Assembly (NCBI GenBank): GCA_945878065.1
Contig: CAMDXA010000024.1
Span: forward strand, 1 to 31,978
Length of the DNA stretch: 31,978 nt
Source of the DNA: Bordetella parapertussis
GTDB taxonomy: Bacteria > Pseudomonadota > Gammaproteobacteria > Burkholderiales > Burkholderiaceae_C
Reading direction: 5' to 3'
Below the pieces are notes generated by a model. That model saw nothing but the letters and a program-made list of their open reading frames with translations, ran no database searches and was not told where the DNA came from. Below, piece by piece: positions 16,251 through 25,111 of the stretch (position 1 is the first letter of the stretch; each line of letters starts with the position of its first letter). Position numbers and translations under genes: made by a program.

Positions 16251-17545
16251 GCGACCTCCTCTTGTATCAGGCCTTGCACGATCGCTTGCGCGGCGCTGCG
16301 ACCGGCCTTGTAGCCATCTTCATGAAAGCCATAGCCCATCCAAGCCCCGGCAAACCAAGTGTGTTGCAGGCCTTGCAGTTGGCCCATGCGGCGTTGCGCC
16401 TGAATGGCGGCCAAATCAAACACCGGATGGGTGTAGTGATACTGACCCAATACCTTTGAGGGATCAATGGCGGTCAAGGGGTTGAGCGAGACAAACACAT
16501 CTTGTGTGAACGGCAGCGGCTGCAAAGTGTTGAGCCAATAGTGCAAACACACCCGACTACCGTCTGTGGTGTCGCGCAACCGTTGGTAATTCCAAGCAGC
16601 CCAAGCCAATGGGCGGTCTGGCATCACGGATGTGTCAGTGTGCAGCACGGCCAAGTTGTCTTGAAACCGGATGGCGGACAACACCGATGTTTCGTCAGCG
16701 CTGGGCTGCTCTAGCAGGGCCAACGCCTGGTCTGCATGACAAGCCAGCACCACATGGTCAAAACGTTGTGCGCCTGCTTCGGTATACAGGGTCACGCCAT
16801 GCTCGTCCCGCCGAACCGCTTGCACGGGTGTGCGCAGGTGTTTGTGGGCAAGGCGTGAAGTCACCGCTTCTACATAGCGTTGTGAGCCACCTTTGACAGT
16901 GAACCATTGCGGGCGGTTATTGACTTGTAGCAAACCATGGTTGTCGCAAAACCGCACCATAGTGGCCGCCGGAAACTCGAGCATTTGTGCGGTCGGACAA
17001 CTCCAGATGCAGCCCAGCATGGGCAGCAAATAGGTGTCGCGAAACGTGTGGCCGAAACCGTGCTGGTCTAAAAATGCTTGCAATGGTTGCATCAATGCGC
17101 CATCGTCATAGGATTTGGCCAGTGCCGTGGTCAAACGGTTAAAGCGCAAGATGTCACGCAGCAGCCACCAAAAGCGCGGGCGAAAAAAATTACGGCGCTG
17201 GGCGAACACGCTGTTGAGATCGGCGCCATTCCATTCGAGGACACCGGAACTGCCCCACGGGGCTTGCACCGAAAACGACATGTTTGAATGCGCGGTTTCT
17301 ATGCCGAGTTGTTCAAAGAGTGCTATCAGGCCCGGGTAGGTGCGTTCGTTGTAGACCAAAAAACCGGTGTCTACGCCGAAAGTGCAAGGCCCCTGTTTGC
17401 CGGGCAACGTGACGTTGACGGTATGGGCATGGCCGCCGAAATAGCTGTCTGCCTCAAACAAGCTGACCTCTGCGTGGTCCGCTAAGTGGTGAGCCGCTGA
17501 CAGACCGGCAATGCCCGAACCGACAATCGCCACCCGCACACTCAT
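16247..17545 (-). CDS. FAD-dependent amine oxidase-like protein (COG2907 type)
   Basis: 432-aa flavoprotein of the NAD/FAD-binding amine-oxidase superfamily. The dinucleotide loop GSGIAG is at 9-14, acidic E31 ends the second strand, and GGHAHTV (37-43) matches the second FAD motif. The interior DTGFLVYNERTYPGL segment and the C-terminal WFAGAWMGYGFHEDGYKAG, which binds the flavin ribityl side, are both typical of the group. It probably oxidises or desaturates a lipid-linked substrate, by analogy with phytoene-desaturase-like relatives, but the substrate is unknown. One base separates it from the gpx stop, and the DUF1365 start overlaps its own stop. Confidence 0.9.
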   Translation of the reverse strand: MSVRVAIVGSGIAGLSAAHHLADHAEVSLFEADSYFGGHAHTVNVTLPGKQGPCTFGVDTGFLVYNERTYPGLIALFEQLGIETAHSNMSFSVQAPWGSSGVLEWNGADLNSVFAQRRNFFRPRFWWLLRDILRFNRLTTALAKSYDDGALMQPLQAFLDQHGFGHTFRDTYLLPMLGCIWSCPTAQMLEFPAATMVRFCDNHGLLQVNNRPQWFTVKGGSQRYVEAVTSRLAHKHLRTPVQAVRRDEHGVTLYTEAGAQRFDHVVLACHADQALALLEQPSADETSVLSAIRFQDNLAVLHTDTSVMPDRPLAWAAWNYQRLRDTTDGSRVCLHYWLNTLQPLPFTQDVFVSLNPLTAIDPSKVLGQYHYTHPVFDLAAIQAQRRMGQLQGLQHTWFAGAWMGYGFHEDGYKAGRSAAQAIVQGLIQEEVA

Positions 17546-17546
17546 G

Positions 17547-18155
17547 TCAGGGCAGTTTGGCGCTGAGTTGTTTGTCGATTTCGGCCAGAAATTTGCCGCT
17601 CATCGGGTCGGTGGTGCTGTTGAAGCTTTTCACCTGCTTGCCGTCACGGCTGATCAGGTATTTGTAAAAGTTCCACTTGGGTGCAGTGTCGGTCAGCAGG
17701 GTGAGTTGCTTGAACAAGGGTGAGGCATCAGCGCCGCGCACAGCTGTTTTGCTGAACATGGGAAATTTCACGCCATAGGTGTTCTCGCAAAAATCCGCAA
17801 TCTTTTGGTTGTTACCGGGTTCTTGGGAAAAATCGTTAGAGGGAAAGCCCAAGACCACCAAGCCTTTGTCTTTGTAACGTGCGTGAAGTTCTTCCAAGCC
17901 TTTGTATTGCGGCGTGAAGCCACAAAAGCTGGCGGTATTGACCACCACCACCACTTGTCCAGCGTATTGGCAAAGATTTTGTGGCTTTTCGTCTTGCAGG
18001 CGTTCGACCGTGTGTTGCAGCACGGCAGGGCATTTGGCGTCAGCCGTGGCTTTGTTGTTTTGGGCGAACACCGGGGCGGCAAGTGTCAGCGCCACGCCGA
18101 TGGCCATGGAAAAAAACGGGTGTGTGTAAGTGGTCAATGTCATGCTGTTGATCAT
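17547..18155 (-). CDS. Glutathione peroxidase family protein, predicted exported
   Basis: 202-aa thioredoxin-fold peroxidase with an apparent Sec signal peptide (MAIGVALTLAAPVFAQ at about 17-32), so probably periplasmic. The peroxidatic cysteine is C78 in NTASFCGFT. A second cysteine, C123 in DFCENTYGVKFPMF, is placed to resolve it, as in thioredoxin-dependent GPx. W161-N162 of the catalytic tetrad are present, but the usual Gln in the NQF segment is Asp (D108 in FPSNDFSQEPG), a variant I recall in some bacterial family members. ATG starts at 18155 and 18143 are both possible. It is the first gene of the operon with the cfa set, one base before the FAD gene, suggesting defence against lipid or organic peroxides. 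Confidence 0.9.
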   Translation of the reverse strand: MINSMTLTTYTHPFFSMAIGVALTLAAPVFAQNNKATADAKCPAVLQHTVERLQDEKPQNLCQYAGQVVVVVNTASFCGFTPQYKGLEELHARYKDKGLVVLGFPSNDFSQEPGNNQKIADFCENTYGVKFPMFSKTAVRGADASPLFKQLTLLTDTAPKWNFYKYLISRDGKQVKSFNSTTDPMSGKFLAEIDKQLSAKLP

Positions 18156-18230
18156 GCGTTAGTTTGGCGCTATTGTCCACGACACTGGCAAAAGCCCCCT
18201 TTGGCAAAGAAGCTTGTCAATACGCCGGGT

Positions 18231-20948
18231 TTATGTGCTCAGGCGCTGCGTCGTATAGCGGTCAAACACCGCTTGCCACAGCGCCAATATGGCGGCCTTG
18301 TGGGCGGCCATATTGGCGGGTTCGTCGCGACCCGCCTGCTCATCGAGCCTGGCTTGGTGTTGGCGATGGCGCAGCTCGCGGTAGGCCCAAGCCGCTCGCT
18401 CGCCAACGCTGCGCGGCAACAGGCCTACTTGCTCTGCAAGCAGCAGCAATCCGATATTGCCCATGTTGTCTTGTAATCCCCGGTGCGTGGCGGCATGGGC
18501 CAGCACCAGAAATTGCACCGCAAATTCCGCATCCATCATGCCGCCGCGGCTGTGTTTGAAATCGAAGGCGCTGGCGGGCACCGGGTAGGCCTCGCGCAGT
18601 TTGTCGCGCATGGCGATGATTTCTGCAGCCAGTGCTTGCGGCTCACGCGGCGCGCACAGTACCTGGCGACGCACGGTGTCAAATGATTCGCGCAAGCCGG
18701 GGTCGCCCACGCAAAACCGCGCCCGTGTCATCGCCTGGTGCTCCCACAGCCAGGCGGTGTTGCTGCCACGTTGGGATTGGTAATCGCTGAATGCCTCGAT
18801 GCTGCTGACCAGCAGGCCAGAATTGCCGTTTGGCCTGAGCGCCGTGTCTATTTCATACATGTCGCCTTCACCGGTTTTGGTGGTCAGCCACTGAATCAAT
18901 TTGCGCGCAAACCCCGCATAAACCTCGGCGGCTTGAGGATGCTCATCGCGGTAGATGAAAACGATGTCCAGGTCACTGCCGTAGCCCAGTTCTTTGCCCC
19001 CCCATTTGCCATAACCCACGATGCCAAAGCAGGGCGTGTCGCGGTGCTTGTTTTTCAAGCGCGACCACACCCATTGCGCGGTGATGTTGACCATGCAATC
19101 TGCCAAGGCACTCAAATCGTCTGCCACTTGTTCGACTTGCAAGCGCCCTTCCACATCGCGCGCCAATGTCAAAAACAATTCTGCGTGGTGCGCTCGTCGC
19201 AGCAGGTTCAGCAAGCTTTCCTCGTCGTCGCCGGCATGGGCGCGCAGCGCATCGTGGCGCGCTTGCACATTGCGTGACAACAGCAAAGGGTCAAAGCGTT
19301 CGTCCAACATGCCCGGGTCGGCAAGCTCATCGATCACACCAGGATGTTGCATCAAATACGTGGTGGTCCAGCGACCTGCATCCAGCAGCTTGAGCAATTG
19401 CGCATGGATGGGCGGGCGCTCCAACAGCAATGCCAAATAAGTTTCGCGCCGCAGCAACGGCTCCATCCAGTCGCACCAACGCAAGGCCGCTGCCTCGCTC
19501 ACGCGCCCCTGGCTCAACCACGCTTGGGTGCGTTGCACCAATTTAAAGAGGCGTTGCCGAGCGTCTTCGCGCAACGCTCTGATGCGCGGCGCGTCTGACC
19601 AAGTCGACACCCGCTGGCGCAGTGCCGGGCTCAGGTTGTCAAGCAAGCTGTCTAGGTCTGCGCTGGTGGCCACGGGGGCCGAGTCCGTTGGTGCGGCATC
19701 CGCAGGGCGCAGCAATCGTTCAAATTCATTTGCCACTTTGTCGCGCCATAACTGCAACTGTGACACCAAGGCGTCACGGTCTGGCAGTTGCATACTTTGG
19801 GCGATCCAAAGCAAATCGTTTTCATCGGTTGGCAACACATGGGTTTGCTTGTCGTCCAGGTATTGCACCCGGTGTTCCACGCGCCGTAAAAATTCATAGG
19901 CTTGGGCCAATGACTCGGCGGTATCGGCTGGCATCAAGCGTGCCTGGACCAAGGCGGGCAAGGCCTGCAGCGTCGGGCGCATGCGCAACTCGGGGAATTG
20001 ACCGCCACGCACCACTTGCAACATTTGCACCGTGAATTCAATTTCACGAATGCCGCCGCGACCGAGTTTGACGTCGTTCACGCGCTCAGGGCGCCCTAAA
20101 CTTTGGCGTTGCGCATGGGCACGAATTTGTTGGTGCAAATCACGCAACGCATCGATGACGTTGTAGTCCAGGTAGCGTCGAAACACAAACGGTGTCACGA
20201 TATCGCGCAAAGCGGGCACCTGGTCCATGCAAGACGCAGGCGCCACCACACGCGCTTTGAGCCAAGCCAACCGCTCCCATTCGCGGCCTTGCACTTGGAA
20301 ATAGGTCTCCAATGAAGCCAGCGACACCACACTTGCACCGGATTCTCCATTCGGACGCAGCGCCAAATCCATGCGAAACACCTGTCCGTGTTCGGTGGTC
20401 TCGCCAATCAGTTGGAACAGTTGCTTGACAACTTTGTCGAAAAACACATGGTTGTCTATGCGCACACATTCACCGCCGTCAGCACGTGTTTCACCGTCTT
20501 CGTCATACACATACACCAGATCAATGTCGCTGGAAACATTCAATTCGGTGGCGCCCAATTTGCCCATGCCAACCACCCACAATTGAGCGACGGTGCCGTC
20601 GCTGCGGCGCGGCCACCCATGGCGCAACGCAACCCGCGCCAAGGCTTCGCGCAAGCCAAGGTCCAGGGTGAATTCGGCCAGGCAGGTCATGGCGCGTGTC
20701 ACCAGTTCTAACGGGGCCCGTTGTTCGCAATCTTGCACCACCAGTCGTTCTAAACACAATTGCCGCAAGACCCGCAGGCCATCAGCCGGTTCCGGGTAAT
20801 CAGCCTGCAGGGCCTGGAAACAAGCCGCCAATGTTTCCCGTGTGGGCGCGCCTGGCAGGAGCAAATGCAGGTGTTTGTCATAGCGGCGACGCAAGCGAAG
20901 CACCAGGCGCGAGCCAGCGGCGCCGAGGAAAGATGGGCTATTTCCCAT
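18231..20948 (-). CDS. glnE: Bifunctional glutamine synthetase adenylyltransferase/adenylyl-removing enzyme
   Basis: 905-aa GlnE, which adenylylates and deadenylylates glutamine synthetase in response to PII (GlnB) and glutamine. It has two nucleotidyltransferase domains. The N-terminal, deadenylylating one has GMGKLGATELNVSSDIDL with D141-I-D143. The C-terminal, adenylylating one has GYGKWGGKELGYGSDLDI with D659-L-D661. LRPNGESG and LRPNGNSG follow each respectively. It is slightly shorter than E. coli GlnE (946 aa), mainly at the N-terminus. ATG at 20948 is preferred over a GTG at 20969, but neither has a good Shine-Dalgarno. The gene is divergent from yhdP with 74 bp between, and 75 bp separate its stop from gpx on the same strand. 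Confidence 0.96.
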   Translation of the reverse strand: MGNSPSFLGAAGSRLVLRLRRRYDKHLHLLLPGAPTRETLAACFQALQADYPEPADGLRVLRQLCLERLVVQDCEQRAPLELVTRAMTCLAEFTLDLGLREALARVALRHGWPRRSDGTVAQLWVVGMGKLGATELNVSSDIDLVYVYDEDGETRADGGECVRIDNHVFFDKVVKQLFQLIGETTEHGQVFRMDLALRPNGESGASVVSLASLETYFQVQGREWERLAWLKARVVAPASCMDQVPALRDIVTPFVFRRYLDYNVIDALRDLHQQIRAHAQRQSLGRPERVNDVKLGRGGIREIEFTVQMLQVVRGGQFPELRMRPTLQALPALVQARLMPADTAESLAQAYEFLRRVEHRVQYLDDKQTHVLPTDENDLLWIAQSMQLPDRDALVSQLQLWRDKVANEFERLLRPADAAPTDSAPVATSADLDSLLDNLSPALRQRVSTWSDAPRIRALREDARQRLFKLVQRTQAWLSQGRVSEAAALRWCDWMEPLLRRETYLALLLERPPIHAQLLKLLDAGRWTTTYLMQHPGVIDELADPGMLDERFDPLLLSRNVQARHDALRAHAGDDEESLLNLLRRAHHAELFLTLARDVEGRLQVEQVADDLSALADCMVNITAQWVWSRLKNKHRDTPCFGIVGYGKWGGKELGYGSDLDIVFIYRDEHPQAAEVYAGFARKLIQWLTTKTGEGDMYEIDTALRPNGNSGLLVSSIEAFSDYQSQRGSNTAWLWEHQAMTRARFCVGDPGLRESFDTVRRQVLCAPREPQALAAEIIAMRDKLREAYPVPASAFDFKHSRGGMMDAEFAVQFLVLAHAATHRGLQDNMGNIGLLLLAEQVGLLPRSVGERAAWAYRELRHRQHQARLDEQAGRDEPANMAAHKAAILALWQAVFDRYTTQRLST
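18282..18318. repeat. 12-bp perfect inverted repeat at the 3' end of glnE
   Basis: CGCCAATATGGC at 18282-18293 and GCCATATTGGCG at 18307-18318 are perfect reverse complements with a 13-base loop. The repeat lies inside glnE, about 50 bases before its stop, and in the mRNA would form a strong hairpin some 130 bases before the gpx start. There is no T-tract. It encodes the segment around NMAAHKAAILAL of GlnE. Confidence 0.7.
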
Positions 20949-21022
20949 GCGTTTGCCCAAATTGGACACTTGGCGGTGATAATTTCACAGTGACCCTATT
21001 ACAAACTTGGTAAACATTTCGC

Positions 21023-24000
21023 ATGTCTGAACAACCCTTGCCCCCTGCAGCAGCAAATGCTGCTTGGCGTTGGTATGTCAGACTGAGCCATTGGTTGTGG
21101 TGGCTGGTGGTCGGTTTCTGGTCGATCATGCTACTTGCCACCGCTGCATTGCACTGGTGGATTGTGCCGCGAATACTCGACTGGCAACCACAAATAGAGG
21201 CCATGGCATCCAAGGCCTGGGGCGTGCAGCTCACTATCGGCCAATTGCAATCAGCGTCTGAGGGATGGGTGCCCACTTTCATTTTGTCGGAGGTGGTTTT
21301 GCGCAACCAGCAACAACAAGAGGTGTTGCGTTTGCCCCAAGTTCGTGTCAGTTTGTCACCCGCTTCCTTGCTGGGTTTGACCTTGGACCGCATTGAATTC
21401 AAAGCCCCCGAGCTTGAAGTCAGGCGCGATGCGCAAGGCCGTTGGCTGGTAGCGGGCGTGTTGCTGGCTGAGCAGAACAATTCAGACGTGCTCGATTGGT
21501 TGCTGCGTCAACCGCACATCACGGTTCAAGAGGGCCGCTTGCGTTGGGTGGACGAATTGCTGCTACAGCCCGAAGTGGAGTTGTCAGAGGTCAATATCCA
21601 ATGGCAAAACGGCTTGCGCAGCCACCAATGGCGACTGGATGCCAAGCCTCCCGCCGACTGGGGCCAGCCTTTTCAAATACAGGGCCAATTCAGCCAGTCA
21701 TTGTTCAACAACCGTCCCAGTGATGTGTCGACATGGAAGGGCCGTTTTTATGCGCAAGTGCCTGAGCTCGATATCAGCCGCATGTCGGTGTATCTCCAGT
21801 CGGCAGCACATATTGACTCGCTCTCGGGCAAAGGCTGGTTGCGTGGATGGGCTGACATAGACCGAGGCGTGTGGAACAACCAGACCTTGGACCTGGGCTT
21901 GCGTGATGTTCAACTGCTATGGGACAAACAAAAAGACGCACTCGAATTTGAATCCGTCGCGGGACGTATCCGGCTGCAGTCTTGGATGGATGGGCTCGGT
22001 CATGAACTGTTGACCGAGCAACTCAGCGTCAAGCCCGCCAAAGGGCAAGCCTGGGCCAGTGGCAAAACACGCCTGGCTTGGCGCAAGCCAAGCCAAGACA
22101 ATGAGCCGTGGGCGGCCACTGGCGAGTTGCACTTGGAAGACTTCCCGGTTGACGTGTTGGCGCGTATTGCCGAGCAACTTCCCTTGGGCGACCTCACACA
22201 CGCGCGCTTGGCGCAAGCCAAGCCGCTGGGCCACGTGCATGCGCTGGATATGCAATGGTTTGATGCCGGTTCTGCAACGTTTCAATACAAAGCCCGTGGG
22301 CGGATCCAGCAGTTGCAAATCGAGGGCAGCGTTGCGGATCCATCCCGCAAACCCGAGGCCGACTGGTGGCCCGGTTTACAAAATGCCCATGTCGAATTTG
22401 ATTTCAATGAACGGTCCGGCAAAGGGCAATTGAACGTGCAAGACGGCTATGTGGCATTGGTGAATTGGTTGGATGATCCGCTGGTTCCCGTCAAATCGTT
22501 CAGCACCGCACTGAGCTGGGGCAAAAAACAGGATCGCTGGCAAATCAGGCTGCAAAACGCGCAGGTCAATAATGCGGACGGACAAGGCAGCTTTGAGCTG
22601 AATTGGGAGGAAGGCGACACCAAGTTGCCCATGGGCCGTTTGGATTTACAGGTTCAGGTCCAGCGCTTGGAAGCCTCTAAGCTGCACCGTTATTTGCCCA
22701 CCGATTTGGCTTTGCCGGCCAGACGCTATGTGCGAGATGCTTTGAGCACCGGTTGGTTTGACAAGGCCACATTACAGCTGCAGGGGCCGCTCGACCATTT
22801 CCCCTTTCACAAAACCAATGACGGTGTATTTAGTGTTCGCGCGCCTTTTCTTCAATTAGGGGTTCAATACGCACCGCCCATCACTGCCGCAAGAGAAGCC
22901 AAAGCAGCGCCAAATAACTGGCCTGCGGTTCAGCAAGCCAATGGGGAGTTGGTGGTCAACCGCAATCAATTACAGGTCAAATCCAACAATGCGCGCATCG
23001 GACCGATGGCGGCCATGCAAATCACGCAACTTGATGTTCAGATTCCGGACTTGAACGACATCGTGGCTGACGTCAGCGTCCAGCTCAAAGGCAACCTGAG
23101 CGACGCGCTGCTGACCACCAGCGCCTCACCCTTGTCTGAATCTGTGGGGCGATGGTTCAACGTTGCAGGTGTCAACGGCCAAGCAGACCACCAGTTTCGC
23201 TTGTTCTTGCCCCTCTCCAACCTGGACAACATGCGGGTTCAGGGATCGGTGAATTTGCTGGGCAATGACATACAAATGCAGGCAGCTGTTCCCAAACTCT
23301 TCAAAGCCAAGGGCGTGATTTATTACACGCAGTCTGGCTTGAACATTAACAATCTGCGGTTGAATTTTTTGGGCGGCGAGGCCAAGATGGACGGCGCATT
23401 GCGCTTCAATGAAAACCTTGCCGAAGGTGCCGCGCGTGTGAATATACAGGGCAGCATTTCATCAGATGCCATCAAACAGGCGCCAGAGTTTTCCAGCTTG
23501 ACAGCGCTGACCGCGCGCTTGAATGGCACGACCAATTACACAGCCAGCCTGAGCCTGCGCCAAGGCCAGCCCGAATTGACCGTCCTCAGCAATTTACAAG
23601 GCATGGCCATCGACCTGCCAGCGCCGTTGGCAAAGCCGCCGACGACCAGCATGCCACTGCGTTTTGACAACAATGTCTTGCGCGCTGGTTCAGGCCGTGG
23701 CAGCGCCACACAAGATCAATTGCAGCTGAGTTTGGGTAACTTGCTGTCTGTTCGGTACTGGCGCGATATCAGCGGCAGCACACCCAGCGTTGTACGCGGT
23801 CAAATTCAATTGGGCAATTCGACCGCGTGGAAAGAACCCACGGACAACAGTGTGGTGTTGCAGGTCAAGCAAACCGCATTGAACATGGATGAATGGCAGC
23901 CGGTGCTCAACAGTTGGATGGACGATGAGGCAGTGGTTAAACCCGGCAACGCTTCACGCAGCGCTATGGTGTCTTACATGCCCACCAAGATGGATCTGCA

Positions 24001-25111
24001 AGTGCAAGAGTTGCTGTGGGCGGCACGCACTTACAACCAATTACAGCTCACCGCAGAAAAGCAACCCAAGCAATGGCGGATTCAGGCGCGTGCCACTGAG
24101 TTTCAAGGCATGGCCGACTACCGCCCTGCGCAAGACGGCACGGGCCCAAAAGTCAATGCGCATTTGACATATTTGTCGGTCCCGCCAACGGCTCTGGAAG
24201 AGGTCGAGGCTGTCATGTCGGACTCACCCAAAGACATGCCTGCACTTGAAATCGTCATTGACAACCTTGAGTTGCGCGGTATTGCACTGGGGCGTGCAGA
24301 CATTGAAGGCTTTGCCCGAACCAACAGCACCGGCACCCGTGAATGGGTGTTGAACAAGCTCAATCTGACCATGCCCGAGGCCAGTTTCCAAAGCAAGGGA
24401 CAGTGGGGCGGCGCGGCGAAAGCCGCTGCCAAACGGTCGCAATTGGAGTTCACGTTGCAAATCCAAGACTCGGGTGATTTGCTCAACCGACTGGGCTACA
24501 AAGGCGCCATGCGTAACGGCAAAGGCCGAATGGTCGGTCAAGTGGGATGGCAAGGTTCACCTTTCTCGCCCGACTACAACACCATGAGCGGCCAATTCAA
24601 TGTCAATATGGAGCGCGGACAGTTTTTAAAAACCGAACCCGGTGTGGCCAGGTTGCTGGGCGTATTGACATTGCAGTCGTTGCCCAGACGCTTGATGCTC
24701 GATTTCAGCGACGTGTTCAGCGAAGGCTTTTTGTTTGACTTTGTGCGTGGCGATGTCGCGATTCAGCAAGGCATTGCCAGCACCAACAACTTGCAGATGA
24801 AGGGCGTGAGCGCGGCGGTGTTGATGGAAGGACGCGCTGATTTGAAAAATGAAACGCAAGACCTCAAAGTGGTGATCGTGCCCGAAATCAATGCGGGTAC
24901 AGCATCACTGGTTTACAGCGCGATCAATCCCTTGGTGGGACTGACCACGTTTTTGGCGCAGTATGTATTGCGCAAACCCTTGATGAAATCCAATACGCAA
25001 GAACTGCATGTGCAGGGCACGTGGAAAGACCCCAAGGTCACCAAAAAAGACGGCTCGTCGCTGGACGGCAAACCGGGCACACCCGCCAAACCTGCGGATG
25101 CCAAGCCATGA
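21023..25111 (+). CDS. yhdP: YhdP family AsmA-like envelope protein
   Basis: 1362-aa YhdP-type protein (DUF3971/AsmA-like C-terminal family). In E. coli, YhdP with TamB and YdbH moves phospholipids from the inner to the outer membrane through a long periplasmic beta-groove. One N-terminal membrane helix lies at about 24-48. A very long periplasmic part rich in alternating beta strands follows, consistent with a repeating-groove architecture. The C-terminal segment VYSAINPLVGLTTFLAQYVL followed by ELHVQGTWKDPKV is typical of the family, and the tail is Lys/Pro-rich. The length is near that of E. coli YhdP. The ATG at 21023 has no strong Shine-Dalgarno. The stop overlaps the start of the nitrilase-family gene (ATGA). 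Confidence 0.94.
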   Translation: MSEQPLPPAAANAAWRWYVRLSHWLWWLVVGFWSIMLLATAALHWWIVPRILDWQPQIEAMASKAWGVQLTIGQLQSASEGWVPTFILSEVVLRNQQQQEVLRLPQVRVSLSPASLLGLTLDRIEFKAPELEVRRDAQGRWLVAGVLLAEQNNSDVLDWLLRQPHITVQEGRLRWVDELLLQPEVELSEVNIQWQNGLRSHQWRLDAKPPADWGQPFQIQGQFSQSLFNNRPSDVSTWKGRFYAQVPELDISRMSVYLQSAAHIDSLSGKGWLRGWADIDRGVWNNQTLDLGLRDVQLLWDKQKDALEFESVAGRIRLQSWMDGLGHELLTEQLSVKPAKGQAWASGKTRLAWRKPSQDNEPWAATGELHLEDFPVDVLARIAEQLPLGDLTHARLAQAKPLGHVHALDMQWFDAGSATFQYKARGRIQQLQIEGSVADPSRKPEADWWPGLQNAHVEFDFNERSGKGQLNVQDGYVALVNWLDDPLVPVKSFSTALSWGKKQDRWQIRLQNAQVNNADGQGSFELNWEEGDTKLPMGRLDLQVQVQRLEASKLHRYLPTDLALPARRYVRDALSTGWFDKATLQLQGPLDHFPFHKTNDGVFSVRAPFLQLGVQYAPPITAAREAKAAPNNWPAVQQANGELVVNRNQLQVKSNNARIGPMAAMQITQLDVQIPDLNDIVADVSVQLKGNLSDALLTTSASPLSESVGRWFNVAGVNGQADHQFRLFLPLSNLDNMRVQGSVNLLGNDIQMQAAVPKLFKAKGVIYYTQSGLNINNLRLNFLGGEAKMDGALRFNENLAEGAARVNIQGSISSDAIKQAPEFSSLTALTARLNGTTNYTASLSLRQGQPELTVLSNLQGMAIDLPAPLAKPPTTSMPLRFDNNVLRAGSGRGSATQDQLQLSLGNLLSVRYWRDISGSTPSVVRGQIQLGNSTAWKEPTDNSVVLQVKQTALNMDEWQPVLNSWMDDEAVVKPGNASRSAMVSYMPTKMDLQVQELLWAARTYNQLQLTAEKQPKQWRIQARATEFQGMADYRPAQDGTGPKVNAHLTYLSVPPTALEEVEAVMSDSPKDMPALEIVIDNLELRGIALGRADIEGFARTNSTGTREWVLNKLNLTMPEASFQSKGQWGGAAKAAAKRSQLEFTLQIQDSGDLLNRLGYKGAMRNGKGRMVGQVGWQGSPFSPDYNTMSGQFNVNMERGQFLKTEPGVARLLGVLTLQSLPRRLMLDFSDVFSEGFLFDFVRGDVAIQQGIASTNNLQMKGVSAAVLMEGRADLKNETQDLKVVIVPEINAGTASLVYSAINPLVGLTTFLAQYVLRKPLMKSNTQELHVQGTWKDPKVTKKDGSSLDGKPGTPAKPADAKP

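Noticed and set aside
18130..18156. TGATC motif near the gpx start as an ECF-sigma (ChrR-type) -35 element
   Set aside because: It overlaps the start codon of gpx, faces into the coding region and has no matching -10; no convincing ECF promoter was found upstream either.
18156..18230. Terminator between glnE and gpx
   Set aside because: The purine/pyrimidine-rich TTTGCCA-like copies are direct rather than inverted, and there is no stem with a T-tract.
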